From: Gaeumannomyces sp. JS-464
Taxonomy: Eukaryota > Ascomycota > Sordariomycetes > Magnaporthales > Magnaporthaceae
Reading direction: 5' to 3'
DNA: 64,000 nucleotides
Assembly (NCBI GenBank): GCA_002197995.1
Contig: NGZR01000003.1
Span: 5,270,001 to 5,334,000 of the forward strand
Under the pieces are notes generated by a model, which was not told the origin of the DNA, did not search any database, and was given only the letters and a program-made list of their open reading frames with translations. How positions within the stretch are numbered: the stretch's first letter is position 1; each line of letters starts with the position of its first letter. Below, piece after piece: positions 11,010-22,930 of this stretch. Both the position numbers and the translations under genes were made by a program.

Positions 11010-12326
11010 TCAGACAGTCCCGCTGATGCTCAGCTCCCTAATTTCCTGAAGCACCTGCTCGACACGAGAATCGAGATGACCTTGCGCGTACTGCTCCCTA
11101 GTGTCGGCATCAAGGTATTGCTGTACTTGGGCCATGCGGCTGTAGGCCTCGGCGCAGAACCGTAGCTGGATTTTGACGAGCGCCTCGAAGGATGGATCGA
11201 GGTATGGCACGCGCAGGTCAATCAGTTGTGGGAGCTCGGTGCACAGTTGCTCGTTGAGCTGCTCGTATGCTGCCCTCGCCATGTCCATCTCCTTTTCAGT
11301 CCGGGGGAGCTTCGTCACGTCCTTGTCGGGCTTCTCAGCCAGCTTCTTGACTCGTGCCCTGAGCGCATCGTAGTCAAGAAGCTTATGTCCGCGCTTCTTG
11401 ATGCCTGACAGGAAATCGTGGTTTAGTGACAGATGGCAATATGGTATTGCCGGCGGCGAGACTCACATTCATTGACATCTGGGAAATAGGAACAAAATCT
11501 GGTGATAGGCTCGAGAACTGTGGTTCTGCGGAGGGTCAGATTCGAGCAAGGCAGATGTGATTCTGCGGAAGAAGACAAACCGATAGGGACCGTCAAGCGC
11601 CTTGATGGTTTCCGCATCAAGGTCCTCAACAGCCTGCTTGTAACTCCTGCTCACGCCGTCCTTGGCGCCCGAGTCTCCGTAAAATGCGTCTATGGTCTCG
11701 GCGATCCTCATTTGTGAGGCCGTCATGGCTGCGCGTAGGGCCGAGCGCAGAAAGTGGCACGGATGTCAGAGGCTGAGACACGAATGCCACGACTTGGGTT
11801 GGTTGGGACGATGCCTACCTCTTAGCGAATCCAGGTAGCCCTTCGCCTCCTTCTGCAAGCGATTCGATGCTGCCTCCATCGTCCGGAAGCGCCTGTGAGC
11901 CCATCCCGGTCAGATCGCCATATCTCCAATGGCATGGGCGTTTGCGTGTGCGGTTGCGGGCGAGCTGCCTCGTCGTACCTCTCCTCAACCTCATAATCTC
12001 GATCGTTCGTCTTCTCGACATGCCCTATTTTCCGGTACGGGTGCCCAAGCATCAGCTCCGGAGGCGATTGGATCAGGCGGGCCTGGTATGGGCTGTTTGG
12101 AGTCGCCGACGCCCAGTCCGTCGACGCCCTTGGGCTGGCAATCGGAGGCGGGGTATTCGCTCCGGCGGGAGTACTGACCAGTCTTCATCATGACCTGGGT
12201 GGTCGCGCGGTTCACATTCTTCTTGAAGCCTGGACGAAGCGGGTCGGTCGGTCGTCAGCGTCGCAGCCTGGGAAGCGGCCTGGGCAGACGTGGCGCGGGG
12301 CATGGTTTCTTACCTGCCCACGACAT
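11010..12326 (-). CDS. RVS161: BAR-domain protein Rvs161/Hob3
   Basis: Seven exons on the minus strand (5' to 3'): 12314-12326, 12179-12229, 11979-12024, 11819-11892, 11581-11728, 11467-11525, 11010-11404. All introns are GT-AG (55-154 bp) and all phases agree, giving 261 residues, close to the roughly 265 of yeast Rvs161. The first exon is only 13 bp (MSWAG). The protein opens MSWAGFKKNVNRATTQ, followed by VMMKTGHVEKTNDRDYEVEE, typical of Rvs161/Hob3. It is BAR domain throughout and ends without an SH3 domain, separating it from Rvs167. In yeasts this protein pairs with Rvs167 to bend membranes during endocytosis and to organise actin. It is transcribed divergently from the peptidyl-tRNA hydrolase gene, with 674 bp between the starts. 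Confidence 0.93.
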
Positions 12327-13000
12327 CTTGGGCGAGATTGACAGTCGGTATTCGCGGGATAGGTCGGGGACCGGAGTCTGCTGGGCGAAGAGGATCAGGA
12401 GCCGTGCGCGCGGTCGCCGGCGGGTTCGTTGGTGATGGTTGACGGCGGTTGGCGTTGGTTTGAAGGTTCGCAAGGTCCGACCTGGATTGTGGCAGACATT
12501 CGTGGAAATGCCAATGCGAAAGCGCAGTGACGAGGGATTGTGGCGCTGCACAGCCGCAGGGAAACGACTACGTCAGCGGGCGGAGCCACTGCCGCACGAG
12601 CGTCAGGCCCAATTGAATCCAAGCCCGACCGCGCTAGCCGCCGGGGAAACGCGTTTTTTTCTTTTGAGTCGCCGGCATGAAGCTGCAAGAGCCCTGGTTG
12701 GGGCTGGCAGCTGTTGTCAGTGCATCGCCAGCGAGAGAGAGTCATGGAGCGCACCACGCGAGGCAGAAAAAAAGCGATGAAACGCAGCAGGCAAAGGACG
12801 AGAGACGAAGGTTTGCCGAGGAACTGAGGCACGCAGCATCCAATTGATGTCGTCTGCATATTCCCGCCAATCTGAGTTTTCCAAAAGAAAATCACCCGGA
12901 CAAGAGGCAAGCAGCGGGCTGTGGCCGAGAAGGACGATTGGACATCGACCACTCTTGGACCTCCACCACCGTCAAGGCGGGACCTCCTCGTCTAGTCAAA
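12327..13000. promoter_or_regulatory. Divergent promoter region RVS161 / PTH
   Basis: 674 bp between two housekeeping genes transcribed away from each other. It is GC-rich with no TATA box seen. A T-run (ttttttctttt, about 12654) may serve as a poly(dT) promoter element. Confidence 0.4.
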
Positions 13001-13639
13001 ATGGCGCTCGCCGTCTTCAACCCTCGACTTCTCGTGGTTAGCCTGGGCAACCCGGCGCCGCTGCACGAAACCTTCCACTCGGCCGGCCACATGGTCCTCC
13101 GCGCGATGCAGCCCCTGCTACAAGCACAGCCTCGCTTCACGTCCGACCGCTTCGGCAAGAAGACGACCGATATATCTCTGGGCGACAAGTACATGCTCGT
13201 GACCTCGCCCTGCTCCATGAACACCACCGGTCCCTGGCTGGCTCAAGCGTGGAAGCAGGCCCTGCAGGACAACCACGACCAGCGGCAACTCGGCCTCGTG
13301 CTGCTGCAGGACGAACTGGAGCTGGAGCTGGGTGATGTGCGAACAAGAGCGTGGGACAGCAGCCACAAAGGCCACAACGGCATCAGGAGTTCCCAGGCGA
13401 GCCTCAAGCCGTCGGCCTACCCTGAAAACTCGAGGTGGTGGACGCGCATACGCGTCGGCATCGGCCGGCCTGCCGAGCGGGACAGGGCCAGTGTCAGCAA
13501 CTACGTCCTGGGTGGGATGAGCGCATACCAAAAGTCGCTTCTGAGGGAGAAATCTGCGCCGGGCGTTCTGCGCTGTCTCGAGGAGCTGGAGATGCAGTGG
13601 CGCCAACAGTGGGAAAAGGAGAGCCGCGCATCAGAGTGA
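13001..13639 (+). CDS. PTH1: Peptidyl-tRNA hydrolase (Pth1 family)
   Basis: Single-exon gene of 212 residues from ATG 13001 (context aaaATGg). Family residues are visible in order: Asn in SLGNPAP, the catalytic His in ETFHSAGH (usual T-R-H-N-x-G), Asn in CSMNTTG, Asp in LQDELELELG, Asn in GHNGIRS, then RIRVGIGRP and VSNYVLG. The enzyme cleaves peptidyl-tRNA released from stalled ribosomes and recycles tRNA. Homologues in fungi are often mitochondrial. Here the N-terminus is short and lacks an obvious targeting peptide, so location is uncertain. It is divergent from RVS161. Confidence 0.9.
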   Translation: MALAVFNPRLLVVSLGNPAPLHETFHSAGHMVLRAMQPLLQAQPRFTSDRFGKKTTDISLGDKYMLVTSPCSMNTTGPWLAQAWKQALQDNHDQRQLGLVLLQDELELELGDVRTRAWDSSHKGHNGIRSSQASLKPSAYPENSRWWTRIRVGIGRPAERDRASVSNYVLGGMSAYQKSLLREKSAPGVLRCLEELEMQWRQQWEKESRASE

Positions 13640-16600
13640 TGACAAGGCGGCAATGATACGCGCCAGCCTCGAGTTGCAATTGTTCCTAAAGGATCGGGAC
13701 GTGCTTACGGGCCCGTTAATCCTGGAATGTCCTCCACCTGAGGCTCAGCTGTTCCTCCAGACGGCGGATGAACGCGTCACAGCGCGTTCCCGTGCCATCT
13801 CTCCCTCAAACACTCCCCTGAGACGACCCAATGTGGTCGCCAACCATCTCCTTGTTGTGAGACGCCTACGGTGAGGTCACAATTATGGCAGTCGAATGCG
13901 CTTAGCCTCGCTGCGGAATGGATGCGACGTCGAAGTTGCGTTGGGATGTCTGCTACAGCTGGGCACATTTTCATGTTCGAGATGTTATCGACATGGAGGC
14001 GGGTGTCAGGAGGTTAGCACTGCGCTAAACTGATTCAAATCAAAGTCCACTCCCGCATACTCGTTACTGTCACCATCTCCCCATATCTCGGCGAATGTTT
14101 TGATGCCGATTTCCACCAGACATTGCCGAGCATCCTGACTCACCCCCACGCATTCCTTTTGCATACTCCAGCGAGGAAGGCCAACTGCGTCCTTCCTGCC
14201 TTCAGCGCAACGAGACAGGTATGCCCCCTTATCAGGAGCCTGATGACACATGCAAGGGTGCAGCAGAACAACGCTAGCGTCCAGCAAGATGGCCAGCGGC
14301 TGCGATCACCTGCACGGCGGGACCTGCGATCGTCCGTGGTCCATCAATGGGACTCGAACTAATACCAGGCTGGTGTGATATGGTATCTTGCAACCAACAC
14401 ACCGGGACGACTGAGACAAAGCCAGCCCATCACAGCAACAGAGGAGGTGGTACAAGGAGATGCCGAGGTGCATGGAAGGTCTGGATACTACCATGCGAGC
14501 ACAAAGACCCTCGGAATATCTGAGAACCAACTCCAGGGGCATCGCGTGAGGCAGGGATATTATCCGCTGGACGGGAGGTTCTACGGGTGTCTGCAAGAGA
14601 ACATTTCCAGATGTTATCACTATCCAACCCACACTGGTCAGCATGCAAGAGCCACGGGCATGTCGGATACGAAATGGACGCGTGAAGTCTGGGGAAGCTG
14701 CAACGCGGGCAGGACCGTCGCAATGCCGGCCCGGAGAGGGGGTCATATCCTAATATCAGGAGAGGCCAAAGCATTGCTTCTTTGCGCTACGTGATATGGC
14801 GTCGTCTTGACGTTCATTACTGCATTCCTGGGAGCTACGCTTGTCTGAAACAGGTTATGCTCGCCCAGCAGTCGCCGTGACCATCAAAATGTTTCTTTGG
14901 CCCTTGCGTCTAGGGAAGAGGGTGGTTTTTGCGGGAGGAGCCCGATGCTTGCTGTGGCGGTGATTGTCGCGACAACGGCAAGGGGCCTCGCTCTGGCTCA
15001 GCCAATGTAAATGAGGAGAGACAAGCACACACCACACCACTCCCTGCATTCCCGATTCGAAACAGAGTGGGTGTCGTCTGTGCCAGGCCCGGCGGATGTA
15101 AGCGAGAGGACCATCGAGTTGTCGTCTAGAGCGAGCGTGCCAAGAGATAAGGAACATGACGCTCTGCCCCGTGGGCCAATGGTGGGCCTCGGATCGAGTT
15201 GCATCCAATTAGCGGGCGTCCAGGGGCTTAATTGGACGCGATAAGCACGCTTCGGAGCGGCCTGACGCCAAGGCGGACAGCACGCTCGCTAGCGGCCACG
15301 CCCCTCCCTGGGGCTCTGAAGGGCGGCCGTTTTTTGCTGTGGGAGGGGGCCACGGGGAAGACCAGGTGGTGTGCGCCATCGTTCAGCCCGACGATAATGT
15401 GTCATCAGGAATCACGGACGACGCCACAGAAAAAAACCAATATCTCTGGCCAGCGAGGAGTCGGTGTGCGCAAGCTACCGCCTGGCCTTTGTCCGTCCCA
15501 TCAAGTTCAATCGTGTTTGGGCCCGGCGTCTTGGGACCTGTCTTGGAAAGTGGAGCTTAGGGAGCCAACAGATGAGCTTCAATCTGCTCCAGTGGCAGCG
15601 CTCCATCCGAGCCCTCGCCGTAATGGTAATTTGTGGGATTATCCAGGATGTCCTGGGCTGTCTCGATCGAGGCAGCTATCCGTCTCGACGTGTAAGCCGC
15701 CAACGCCTGCTACATGGAGACCCAAATGGGGCGCCTGTGCGAGCATTGCATGTTGACGCATGCGCCCACATGCACGTTGGCTCCTGCGCGTCCCACCCTC
15801 CTTACCCACATTGCAGAAAAACAGGTCCTCGCCTGTGTGCCTGGCTGCTGGGCTGAAGTGCTGGCGCTGTGCTTCGATGCGATCCCGGGAGCATGGATGT
15901 CCATCGGGAATATGAGGGTGTCCATTGACATCAGCCGTTGAAGACAAAGAGCCAATATTTCCCCACCAGACGATTAACCTTCCGACATCTCTGTCGGGCA
16001 CGAGCAGATCACCGATACCTATCAGTACCCGCTGACCTTTTCTTTGCCCCTTCGGGCGTTGTTTTTCCATTTTCTTCCCCAATGCCGTGGCAGAGTCTAG
16101 CTTGTGGTCGTACAGCTGGACCCTTTGAGCACCCCCACACCCTCTCGGGCTCCCAAGAAATTCCAAGACGTTAGGGTTCGACTTGTAGTGACGGGGAGGG
16201 AGAGCTGCCGCGTCCCAAAGCCCTTGCAGCGAGCCTTGTCGCCTTGCTGATTGTTGATCTGTCTGCTTATTAGCATGGGGAATTACATACGAGCCCCCTG
16301 CGGCGGCGTCCATTCGCCATGTCAAACAGGCAAGAATTCATCCGGACGAACCGGGGGTCAACCAACATGCTTGTCTAGGGCGCATTCAATCAATGCATGC
16401 GGCGATGAGACGGCGAACGGAACGTCGTTGCACGGGAGAAGGGCCATCGAAGGAACCAGCCCCCTCCCAGCTAGCGGCCAATGATACTCCAGCGCGGCGC
16501 ATGTTGGCCAGTCGTCGTGCTGGGCCTTGTCTGGACTCCTTGTGTTTATTGCTGCAGACGTCGTATTTGCCGGGCGGATGCAGCCTCCGTGTCGGAAAGC

Positions 16601-17810
16601 GTGGCCTGATTGTTGGCGCTGAGCGCCACAGGGCACTCGCTGGTTGAGTTGGGACATCAGCCAGATGTGTTCCCCGCATGCATATTCGCGAGCTGGAATC
16701 CGAGATCGGGAGGATACGCCCGCGTACTCTCGAAGTGACTACCATCTACCTACCAGGCATACGTACCCCAGAAAACAGAGACGGAAAACATTCCACAACA
16801 TTGACTCCGCTATGGAAGCTGGAGATAGGAACCGAAATCTGGTGTCCCTCGCCAAGATAATTTCCAATTCGGCCAAAGAGGATGTTGAAAAACCAATCCT
16901 GATTGGCCAGATCCTTATCAGTGGGTCAAGCCCCCCGGCTCTGTGGCGCCTTGGCGGGTTGACTCCTCCTCCTCTGGTCTTTTGGCTCTGCGTTGCTTGT
17001 GATATACGAGATGGCGCTTGACGCGACGAGGGAGCTCTCAAGAGCAGATGTGTCTGGCCCTCGCGCCTAACGCGCGGGTGCATGACCTGACGTCAAGGAG
17101 CTAACGACGCCTCCTTTGCTCGGCTTGTGTTTCGGCGCCCTGCGTGGCGTGGGATTCTTGATACGGGTAGCTATCTGCTCGAGGTCCGTCCCTTTGACTG
17201 GACCGCGGCCCAGTCATCGAAGAAAACAACAGACTGCCACCCGCAAAAGAGCCCCATTCGGGCGTTGGCACTGGCATGGGCCCTGGACTCACAGGACGTG
17301 GGTCGGCGGCGTGGGACCACACCAATGTACCCCCTCCCCCGATCCTCCCAAGCAGCGGCTGGCGCGCGAGGGTCGCATGCATTTCATGTGCGGAATTGGT
17401 CCCTGGGCCGGCTTGTCGGGCGATAACCGGACATGAGCATCCAAGCTAGGTACCAAAGCCTAACCTTATGGGGCCCCTACTACCTCCAAGTACATGCCTT
17501 TCCACGAGGGACTGGGCCCTATCGAGCGAGCGTATTTATCCTCGAGCGTTCCCGGCTCCATCCTTGCCTACCGTGCTCGTTTTCTTTCTGTTCTGTGTGT
17601 TGGGTTTCTCGGTTGCGTCTTTGCTTTTCTTTTCCCCGATCGACCTCCCGGTTAGCTCAAAAGCAACCTCCGCCATCCACACTCTGCAGGAAGCAAGCAC
17701 GCGGTCCTGCCTCGCCTCGCTGCCAAACGGCCAGACACACCACACAGGTCCCGGTGGTAGTAGTGAGACTTGAAGGACCGAGAGCTCGCGGGAGCCCACA
17801 CAGGCCCATC
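13640..17810. other. 4.2-kb gene-free region upstream of the ammonium transporter
   Basis: Open frames here are scattered, overlapping and without motifs. GATAAG motifs occur at 15146-15151 and 15240-15245, and the reverse form CTTATC at 16914-16919, about 0.9 kb before the transporter ATG. These are candidate AreA/NIT2-type GATA-factor sites, which fits a nitrogen-controlled gene, but such hexamers also occur by chance. A pyrimidine-rich leader (17560-17650) precedes the transporter. Confidence 0.45.
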
Positions 17811-19865
17811 ATGTCGTCCACACCGTTCCCGTACAACGGGACAATCCCAACCGGGGGCGATTCCAAGACAGAAGATCTCAACCAATGGTACGCGAAAGGC
17901 GACCTCGCATGGATGATGACATCGTCGGCCCTCGTCCTGCTGATGATTCCCGGCGTCGGCTTCTTCTACTCGGGACTGGCCCGCCGCAAGTCCGCCCTGG
18001 CCCTGATATGGCTGTCTCTCATGTCCATTGGCGTGGCTTCCTTCCAATGGTTCTTCTGGGGTTACTCTTTGACCTTCTCCCATACCGCAACTGGACCGTT
18101 TCTTGGGAACCTCGACAACATAGGTCTGAAAGATGTCCTAGGCGCCGCCAGTGTCGGCAGCGCTGGTGTGCCCGACGTGCTGTTCTGCCTGTACCAGGGC
18201 ATGTTTGCCGCCATTACGTAAGTCTCCTCGTCCACAACGAAGCAGATGGCAGCCCCATTGCCTCAATGATCTTGGATGTTTTCCTATATCCTGCATGCGC
18301 CCATTCATGCTACCGTATTTCATTCCTTCCTTTTTTGATCCTGTATCCTTTTGTATTCCTGTTTCCTTTCATGTCCCTGCATACTTTCATCTTCCTTTGT
18401 TAGTCCGTATTCATGTATCATCTCTTGTTTATCTTTTCCATGCAGCTCTCTCCTCCTGGACGAGGCCGAGTATCAGGCGGACGTCGTAACCCTCCAGATA
18501 CAGCTCAAACTGACGTCGTGTCCCGCTTACTAGTCCCGCCCTCGCCATCGGTGCAGCCGCTGACCGCGGCCGCATGCTCCCCGCCATGGTCTTCGTTTTC
18601 GTCTGGGCTACCATCGTCTACGACCCGATAGCCTACTGGACCTGGGCCCCAAATGGTTGGAGTCTTAAGATGGGAGGTTTGGAGTACGTTACATCTCACG
18701 ATCATCCTTCCAAGCCCCCTCGCCCTGAACGCCTGCCTACACCATCGCACGTGACAACCCATATGTCGTCACGTGATGATATGTGATTGCCAACGCTCGC
18801 ACGTGGTCGCACGTGACTATCCCACGCTCACTAACACGACACGACTATGGCCCTTACCAACCTCGGCATGACCTCTGGCTAACATTAATCCCAACGAAAA
18901 AAGCTACGCCGGCGGCACACCCGTTCATATTAGCTCAGGCGCGGCGGCTCTAGCGTACTCGCTGATGCTCGGAAAGCGTAGGGGCTACGCCGAGACAGCC
19001 GGCCTTCCGTTCCGCCCACACAACGTCACCCACGTTGTGCTCGGAACCGTGTTCCTGTGGGTCGGCTGGTTCGGGTTCAACGGTGGCTCGGCGCTGGGCT
19101 CTAACCTGCGCGCCGTCATGTCGCTGCTCGTTACCAACATTGCCGCCTGCGTCGGCGGCTTAACGTGGTGCCTGCTCGACTACCGCCTCGAGCGCAAGTG
19201 GAGCACCATCGGCTTCTGCTCGGGTGTCATTGCCGGCCTCGTCGCGATCACCCCTGCCGCCGGTTACGTGCCGGCCTGGTCTGCCGTCGTCTTCGGTGTT
19301 GTTGGTGGTGCCGCCTGCAACTTCGCCACCAAGATCAAGTTCTTGATCGGTGTTGACGATGCCCTCGATATCTTCGCCGAGCACTGCGTCGGGGGCATCG
19401 TAGGCAACCTCTTGACTGGTATCTTTGCCGCGTAAGTTCCCTCCACCGTCCCCGTCGCATATCAGAGAGTCGACATCAGCTGACATGTTTGCCCCATTCA
19501 GTGACTACATCGCCCACCTCGACGGCGCCCTCGTGATCCCCGGCGGCTGGCTCAACGGCAACTACATCCAGCTGGCCTACCAGCTGGCCGATTGCGTTGC
19601 CGGCTTCTCGTACGCCTTCGGCATGACCTGCGTCATCCTGTTCCTCATGAACCTCGTCCCCGGTCTGTCCCTTCGTGTCACCGCCGAGGAGGAAGAGGTC
19701 GGCCTAGACAGCACCCAGATCGGAGAATTCGCCTTCGACTATATTGAGATCACACGCAACGTCGGCGACCTGGTTCACACAGCGGAGCACCCTGTCAGCA
19801 GCCAGGGAAGCGTCAAGGGCCCTGTCACCCAGGCAACCAAGACTGAGCAGCCGTCGCTTGTTTGA
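17811..19865 (+). CDS. Ammonium transporter, Mep2-like (AMT/MEP family)
   Basis: Exons 17811-18217, 18534-18683, 18904-19431 and 19502-19865 give 482 residues, the usual family length. Introns are 316, 220 and 70 bp. Junctions restore family text: GMFAAIT-PALAIGAAAD, MGGLD-YAGGTPVHISSG, GIFAA-DYIAHLDG. Eleven membrane helices are expected. Visible landmarks are MIPGVGFFYSGLARRKSAL, DPIAYWTW, the twin-His channel residues in VHISSG and DIFAEHCVGGIVG, and WFGFNGGSAL. Retention of His in VHISSG is Mep2-like; Mep1/Mep3-type proteins carry Glu there. The C-terminal tail is hydrophilic, with EEEEVGLDSTQIGE. It imports ammonium across the plasma membrane, and Mep2 types also act as nitrogen sensors. 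Intron 2 holds four CACGTG motifs (separate entry). Confidence 0.93.
18748..18815 (+). promoter_or_regulatory. Cluster of four CACGTG (E-box) motifs within intron 2
   Basis: CACGTG occurs at 18748, 18770, 18800 and 18810, four copies in 68 bp, all inside the second intron of the ammonium transporter. CACGTG is the core site of bHLH factors (Cbf1, Pho4, SREBP types). Such density is not expected by chance in this span. A regulatory role in an intron is inference. Confidence 0.5.
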
Positions 19866-21100
19866 GGGGCGCGTTGGTTTATTGCTTTATGCTAGACAGG
19901 CTCTGGTTGGGTAAGGTGGGAAAGGGAGGTCATCTTGCCAGAAAACTTGATATTAGGCTGCAATTAGGTACCTACCTGCCATTGCGCACCCATTAATCTC
20001 GTCCTTCGCTTCGAATCTTTTTGTGCATTGTGGGTTGGCCGCGTTTAAATGGATAGTCGCCCCATTTTAAAGGACTACCATTCCAGGTGTGAATCCTTTG
20101 ACAGCACGAAGCGTGTGGAGGTTATGGTTCCTATGAAACATGAATTATCACACACATCAGATGTCGCTTTTCTTTACTAATTACAGCCCCTCGAAACGCC
20201 TTGTATTTGCCATTTAAAGTTTATATTAAACTAATGCTTAAAATAGGCCAAAAAGAAGTCGGTGGGAAGAGGAAAACGGGAAAGAAAAACACACAAGCGG
20301 ACTTGGTCCCATTTTGACGATCCACCCGTCAACCCTGACGCTTTGAGTGCCTTGTCCGCAGTTTTTTTCCCCGTTCAATCGTGTTTTTTTAATTTTTAAT
20401 TTTTTTATTTTATTAATCCGCGATACATTCTAGAGTCCCTTTCCTCGTCAGGAACTTGGGGCTCAACGGCATTGAAGGGGATAACCAACCAAGGCCGGGC
20501 ATGCCACTACCCTCTCGGGGCTGCAGTTACATATTGTTATTAGGGTGCCGTGCCCGGCTGTCATTCTTCTCGAGCGCAGCGGCGCGTTTGAAGCCGCCTG
20601 GCAGTCTTCCCCGCTGCCTCTTTTCGCTTTCCAGGATCGATTGGTGGGATTTGGCATTCCCGCGTCCAGCATGGATACTAGGACCGCCAACGCGCCTTCC
20701 AATACCGTACCTAGGTATTCTCGGCAATTGCTTCCTCGGATCAGGGGTTCCAAATCTTGCTTGGGCGGGCCGAGGAGGATGGAAGGAGGCTTCTCCCGCT
20801 TCGGAGCCGAATCACCAATAATCCCGCCATTTGCAGGCTCAAACAAGCTCACTCCCAGTGGAGCGCGGGATAAAGAAGCAACTTTGGATAAAACGCAGGG
20901 CGTGATTACGCGCTTGATCCCCGCCCAAACTCGGCCGCGATACACGGCTGATGGCCGTGCTGTCCACACGATGGAGGAAGCATGTATTAGGAGTGGTGAG
21001 GCCCGCCTTGCCTGCTGGTGACGGACTGCCTCCAATCTGGCCGCGAAAAACTACGAGGGGGATATCGTTATCGTCGAACAAACAGCATCACGCCAAGATC
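19866..21100. other. Intergenic with AT-rich tract
   Basis: 3' flank of the ammonium transporter and promoter of the SGNH hydrolase. A strongly AT-rich stretch runs over about 20366-20416 (T-runs and ttttattttattaat) in otherwise GC-rich DNA. No gene recognised. Confidence 0.45.
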
Positions 21101-22536
21101 ATGGCGATGACACCCAATCTACTTAACCTGCTTGTGCGCGGGCCACCGCGGCCCTGTTACTTTCGGTTCAAAGCAGCGCAGCCCCTCCGGTCCCTTCGGC
21201 TGCGCCGGGATTGCTAAATACTCGGCAGGGGGCTGGCGGCGACCACCGGTGGGTGGCAATATGGACCAGCATGCCGCAGCAGGTTGAACCAGACAACTTG
21301 CCGCCAGCGCCATACGTGAGTGTTGAGTCTCGTCATTTGTACGCTCTTGGTAGCGATGCATTCCGGCGATATCTTGGTCCTGACGGTAGCTCCCGTGCCT
21401 GTCTGTTAGAGGAATTCCCCCGTCTTCCGCGACGCGACCCTCAGACAGACGCTACATATGTCCTCTGGCGCCGAGCGCGTCTGGGTCCAGATATCCAACA
21501 CGTTCGGCGGCAGCGACCTCACCATCACAGCCGCATCCATTGCCCTCCCGGCGGGCGGCAAGGCCGGCGTCGGCCGCGTAGACACGTCGACGCTGAAGCC
21601 ACTGACGTTTGGTGGTAGCAAGGCCTCGGTGACCGTCCCACGCGGCCAGGTCGTGTACTCGGACGGAATCGACTTCAAAATCTCGCCCGAGTCCAACCTG
21701 GCCCTCACGCTGTACCTGCAGGGCGGCCAGGCCGGTGGCGCCATCACAGGTCACCCGGGCAGCCGCACGACCAGCTGGATCCAGTCCGGAAACCGGGTCG
21801 ACGCGGCCGACGTGGTTGGCGCGAGCACCAAGCACTGGTACTTTGCCAGCGCCGTTGAAGCCTGGGCGACCCCGACGGCATCGCGGGCGCCCTGGTGGTC
21901 CTGGGCGACAGTATCACCGACGGCCGCGGCAGCATCGACGACGCAAATAACCGCTGGCCCGACCTGCTGTTGGCGCGGATGCGCAAGACTGTTGCTACTG
22001 ACGGACTCGACAAGATCTCGGTCGTCAACCAGGCGGCAGGCGGCAACGCCGTGCTAGCGGGCGGCCTGGGCCCGACGCTGCTGACGCGGTACCGGCGGGA
22101 CGCGCTGCAGGTCGCGGGCGCGCGGTACGTGCTGCTGTTCGAGGGCGTCAACGACATCGGCAGCGCGGGCGCTGACGTGTCGGGCCGCCTGCAGAGCGCC
22201 TTCACTCAGATCGCCAGGGACTGCAGGCGGGCTGGGCTGGTGGTGCTGGCGGCCACCATCACGCCTTTTGGCGGGCAGGGCCAGGCGTACTCGACGCCGG
22301 CGAGGGAGCAGATGCGCGTCCGGTTCAACCAATGGGTGCTCGCGTCCAACGGCACCGTGTTTGATGGCATTGTCGATCTGGCCAAGATGGTGGCCGACCC
22401 GCGCGATGCGTCCAAGCTGCTGGCTGCCTACGACAGCGGGGACCATCTGCATTTGAGCGTGGCTGGGTACCAGCACATGGCCGATCAATTTCCGCTCGAG
22501 GTCTTCAAGTTGAAGCCCAAGCTAGGGGTGGTGTAA
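21101..22536 (+). pseudogene. Secreted SGNH/GDSL hydrolase with two frame breaks
   Basis: Start ATG 21101, one clean intron 21316-21409 (TAC|GTGAGT ... TTAG|AGG), stop 22536. The frame slips by -1 near 21140, between MAMTPNLLNLL and the rest of a signal peptide (ATAALLLSVQSSA). It slips again near 21866-21868, between YFASAVEAWA and DPDGIAGALVVLGDSITDG. With one base added at each, a full-length protein of about 447 residues results. The N-terminal beta-rich part contains FRDATLRQTLHMS and VQISNTFGGSDL. The catalytic part has GDSITDG (Ser), QAAGGN (Gly), GVNDIG (Asn) and GDHLHLS (Asp-His), a complete SGNH set. It is probably a secreted esterase or lipase. Both breaks sit in short G/C runs, so consensus errors are as likely as pseudogenisation. 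Confidence 0.75.
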
Positions 22537-22930
22537 AATGTGCACGAAAAGACAGCGGACGGAAGGATTTGCATATCTCCTGGAATTCCATCGTCGCAAA
22601 GTTGTATTCCTATTCAGAAAAGCGAGCAAAAAATTTATCTCGTCGCCCTGCTCCCGGTAGCGTGGCGACGTGTATTGGACTACTACGAAGACCCCCATCA
22701 CCGCGATTTTTTGTCGCTCGCGATTATAAGTCTGAACCAGCTCCTGTCGTTTTTGAACTCTGAACTTCCCCTACATAATCAGGGCCGCTCTGCTAATTTG
22801 GCGCCTTCATCGGCCTCCTTTCCCCAAGGCCGCAGTGGCCAAGTTTCCCTGATTTTGGTCTTTTTTTTGGTCTTCTCTTTGGGCCTTTCTTGGGTCCACC
22901 CTACCCCTCCCTGCAAAGAATAGTATTACC
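22537..22930. other. Intergenic, no gene seen
   Basis: 3' flank of the SGNH hydrolase. It holds a T-run (ttttttttgg, about 22861) and no supported coding sequence. Confidence 0.4.

Noticed and set aside
15639..16325. 228-residue minus-strand open frame in the ammonium transporter upstream region
   Set aside because: No motif, signal peptide or splice context; composition is typical of chance frames in GC-rich DNA.
18218..18533. Extra exon inside the 316-bp first intron of the ammonium transporter
   Set aside because: Joining 18217 directly to 18534 restores continuous family sequence, leaving no missing residues.
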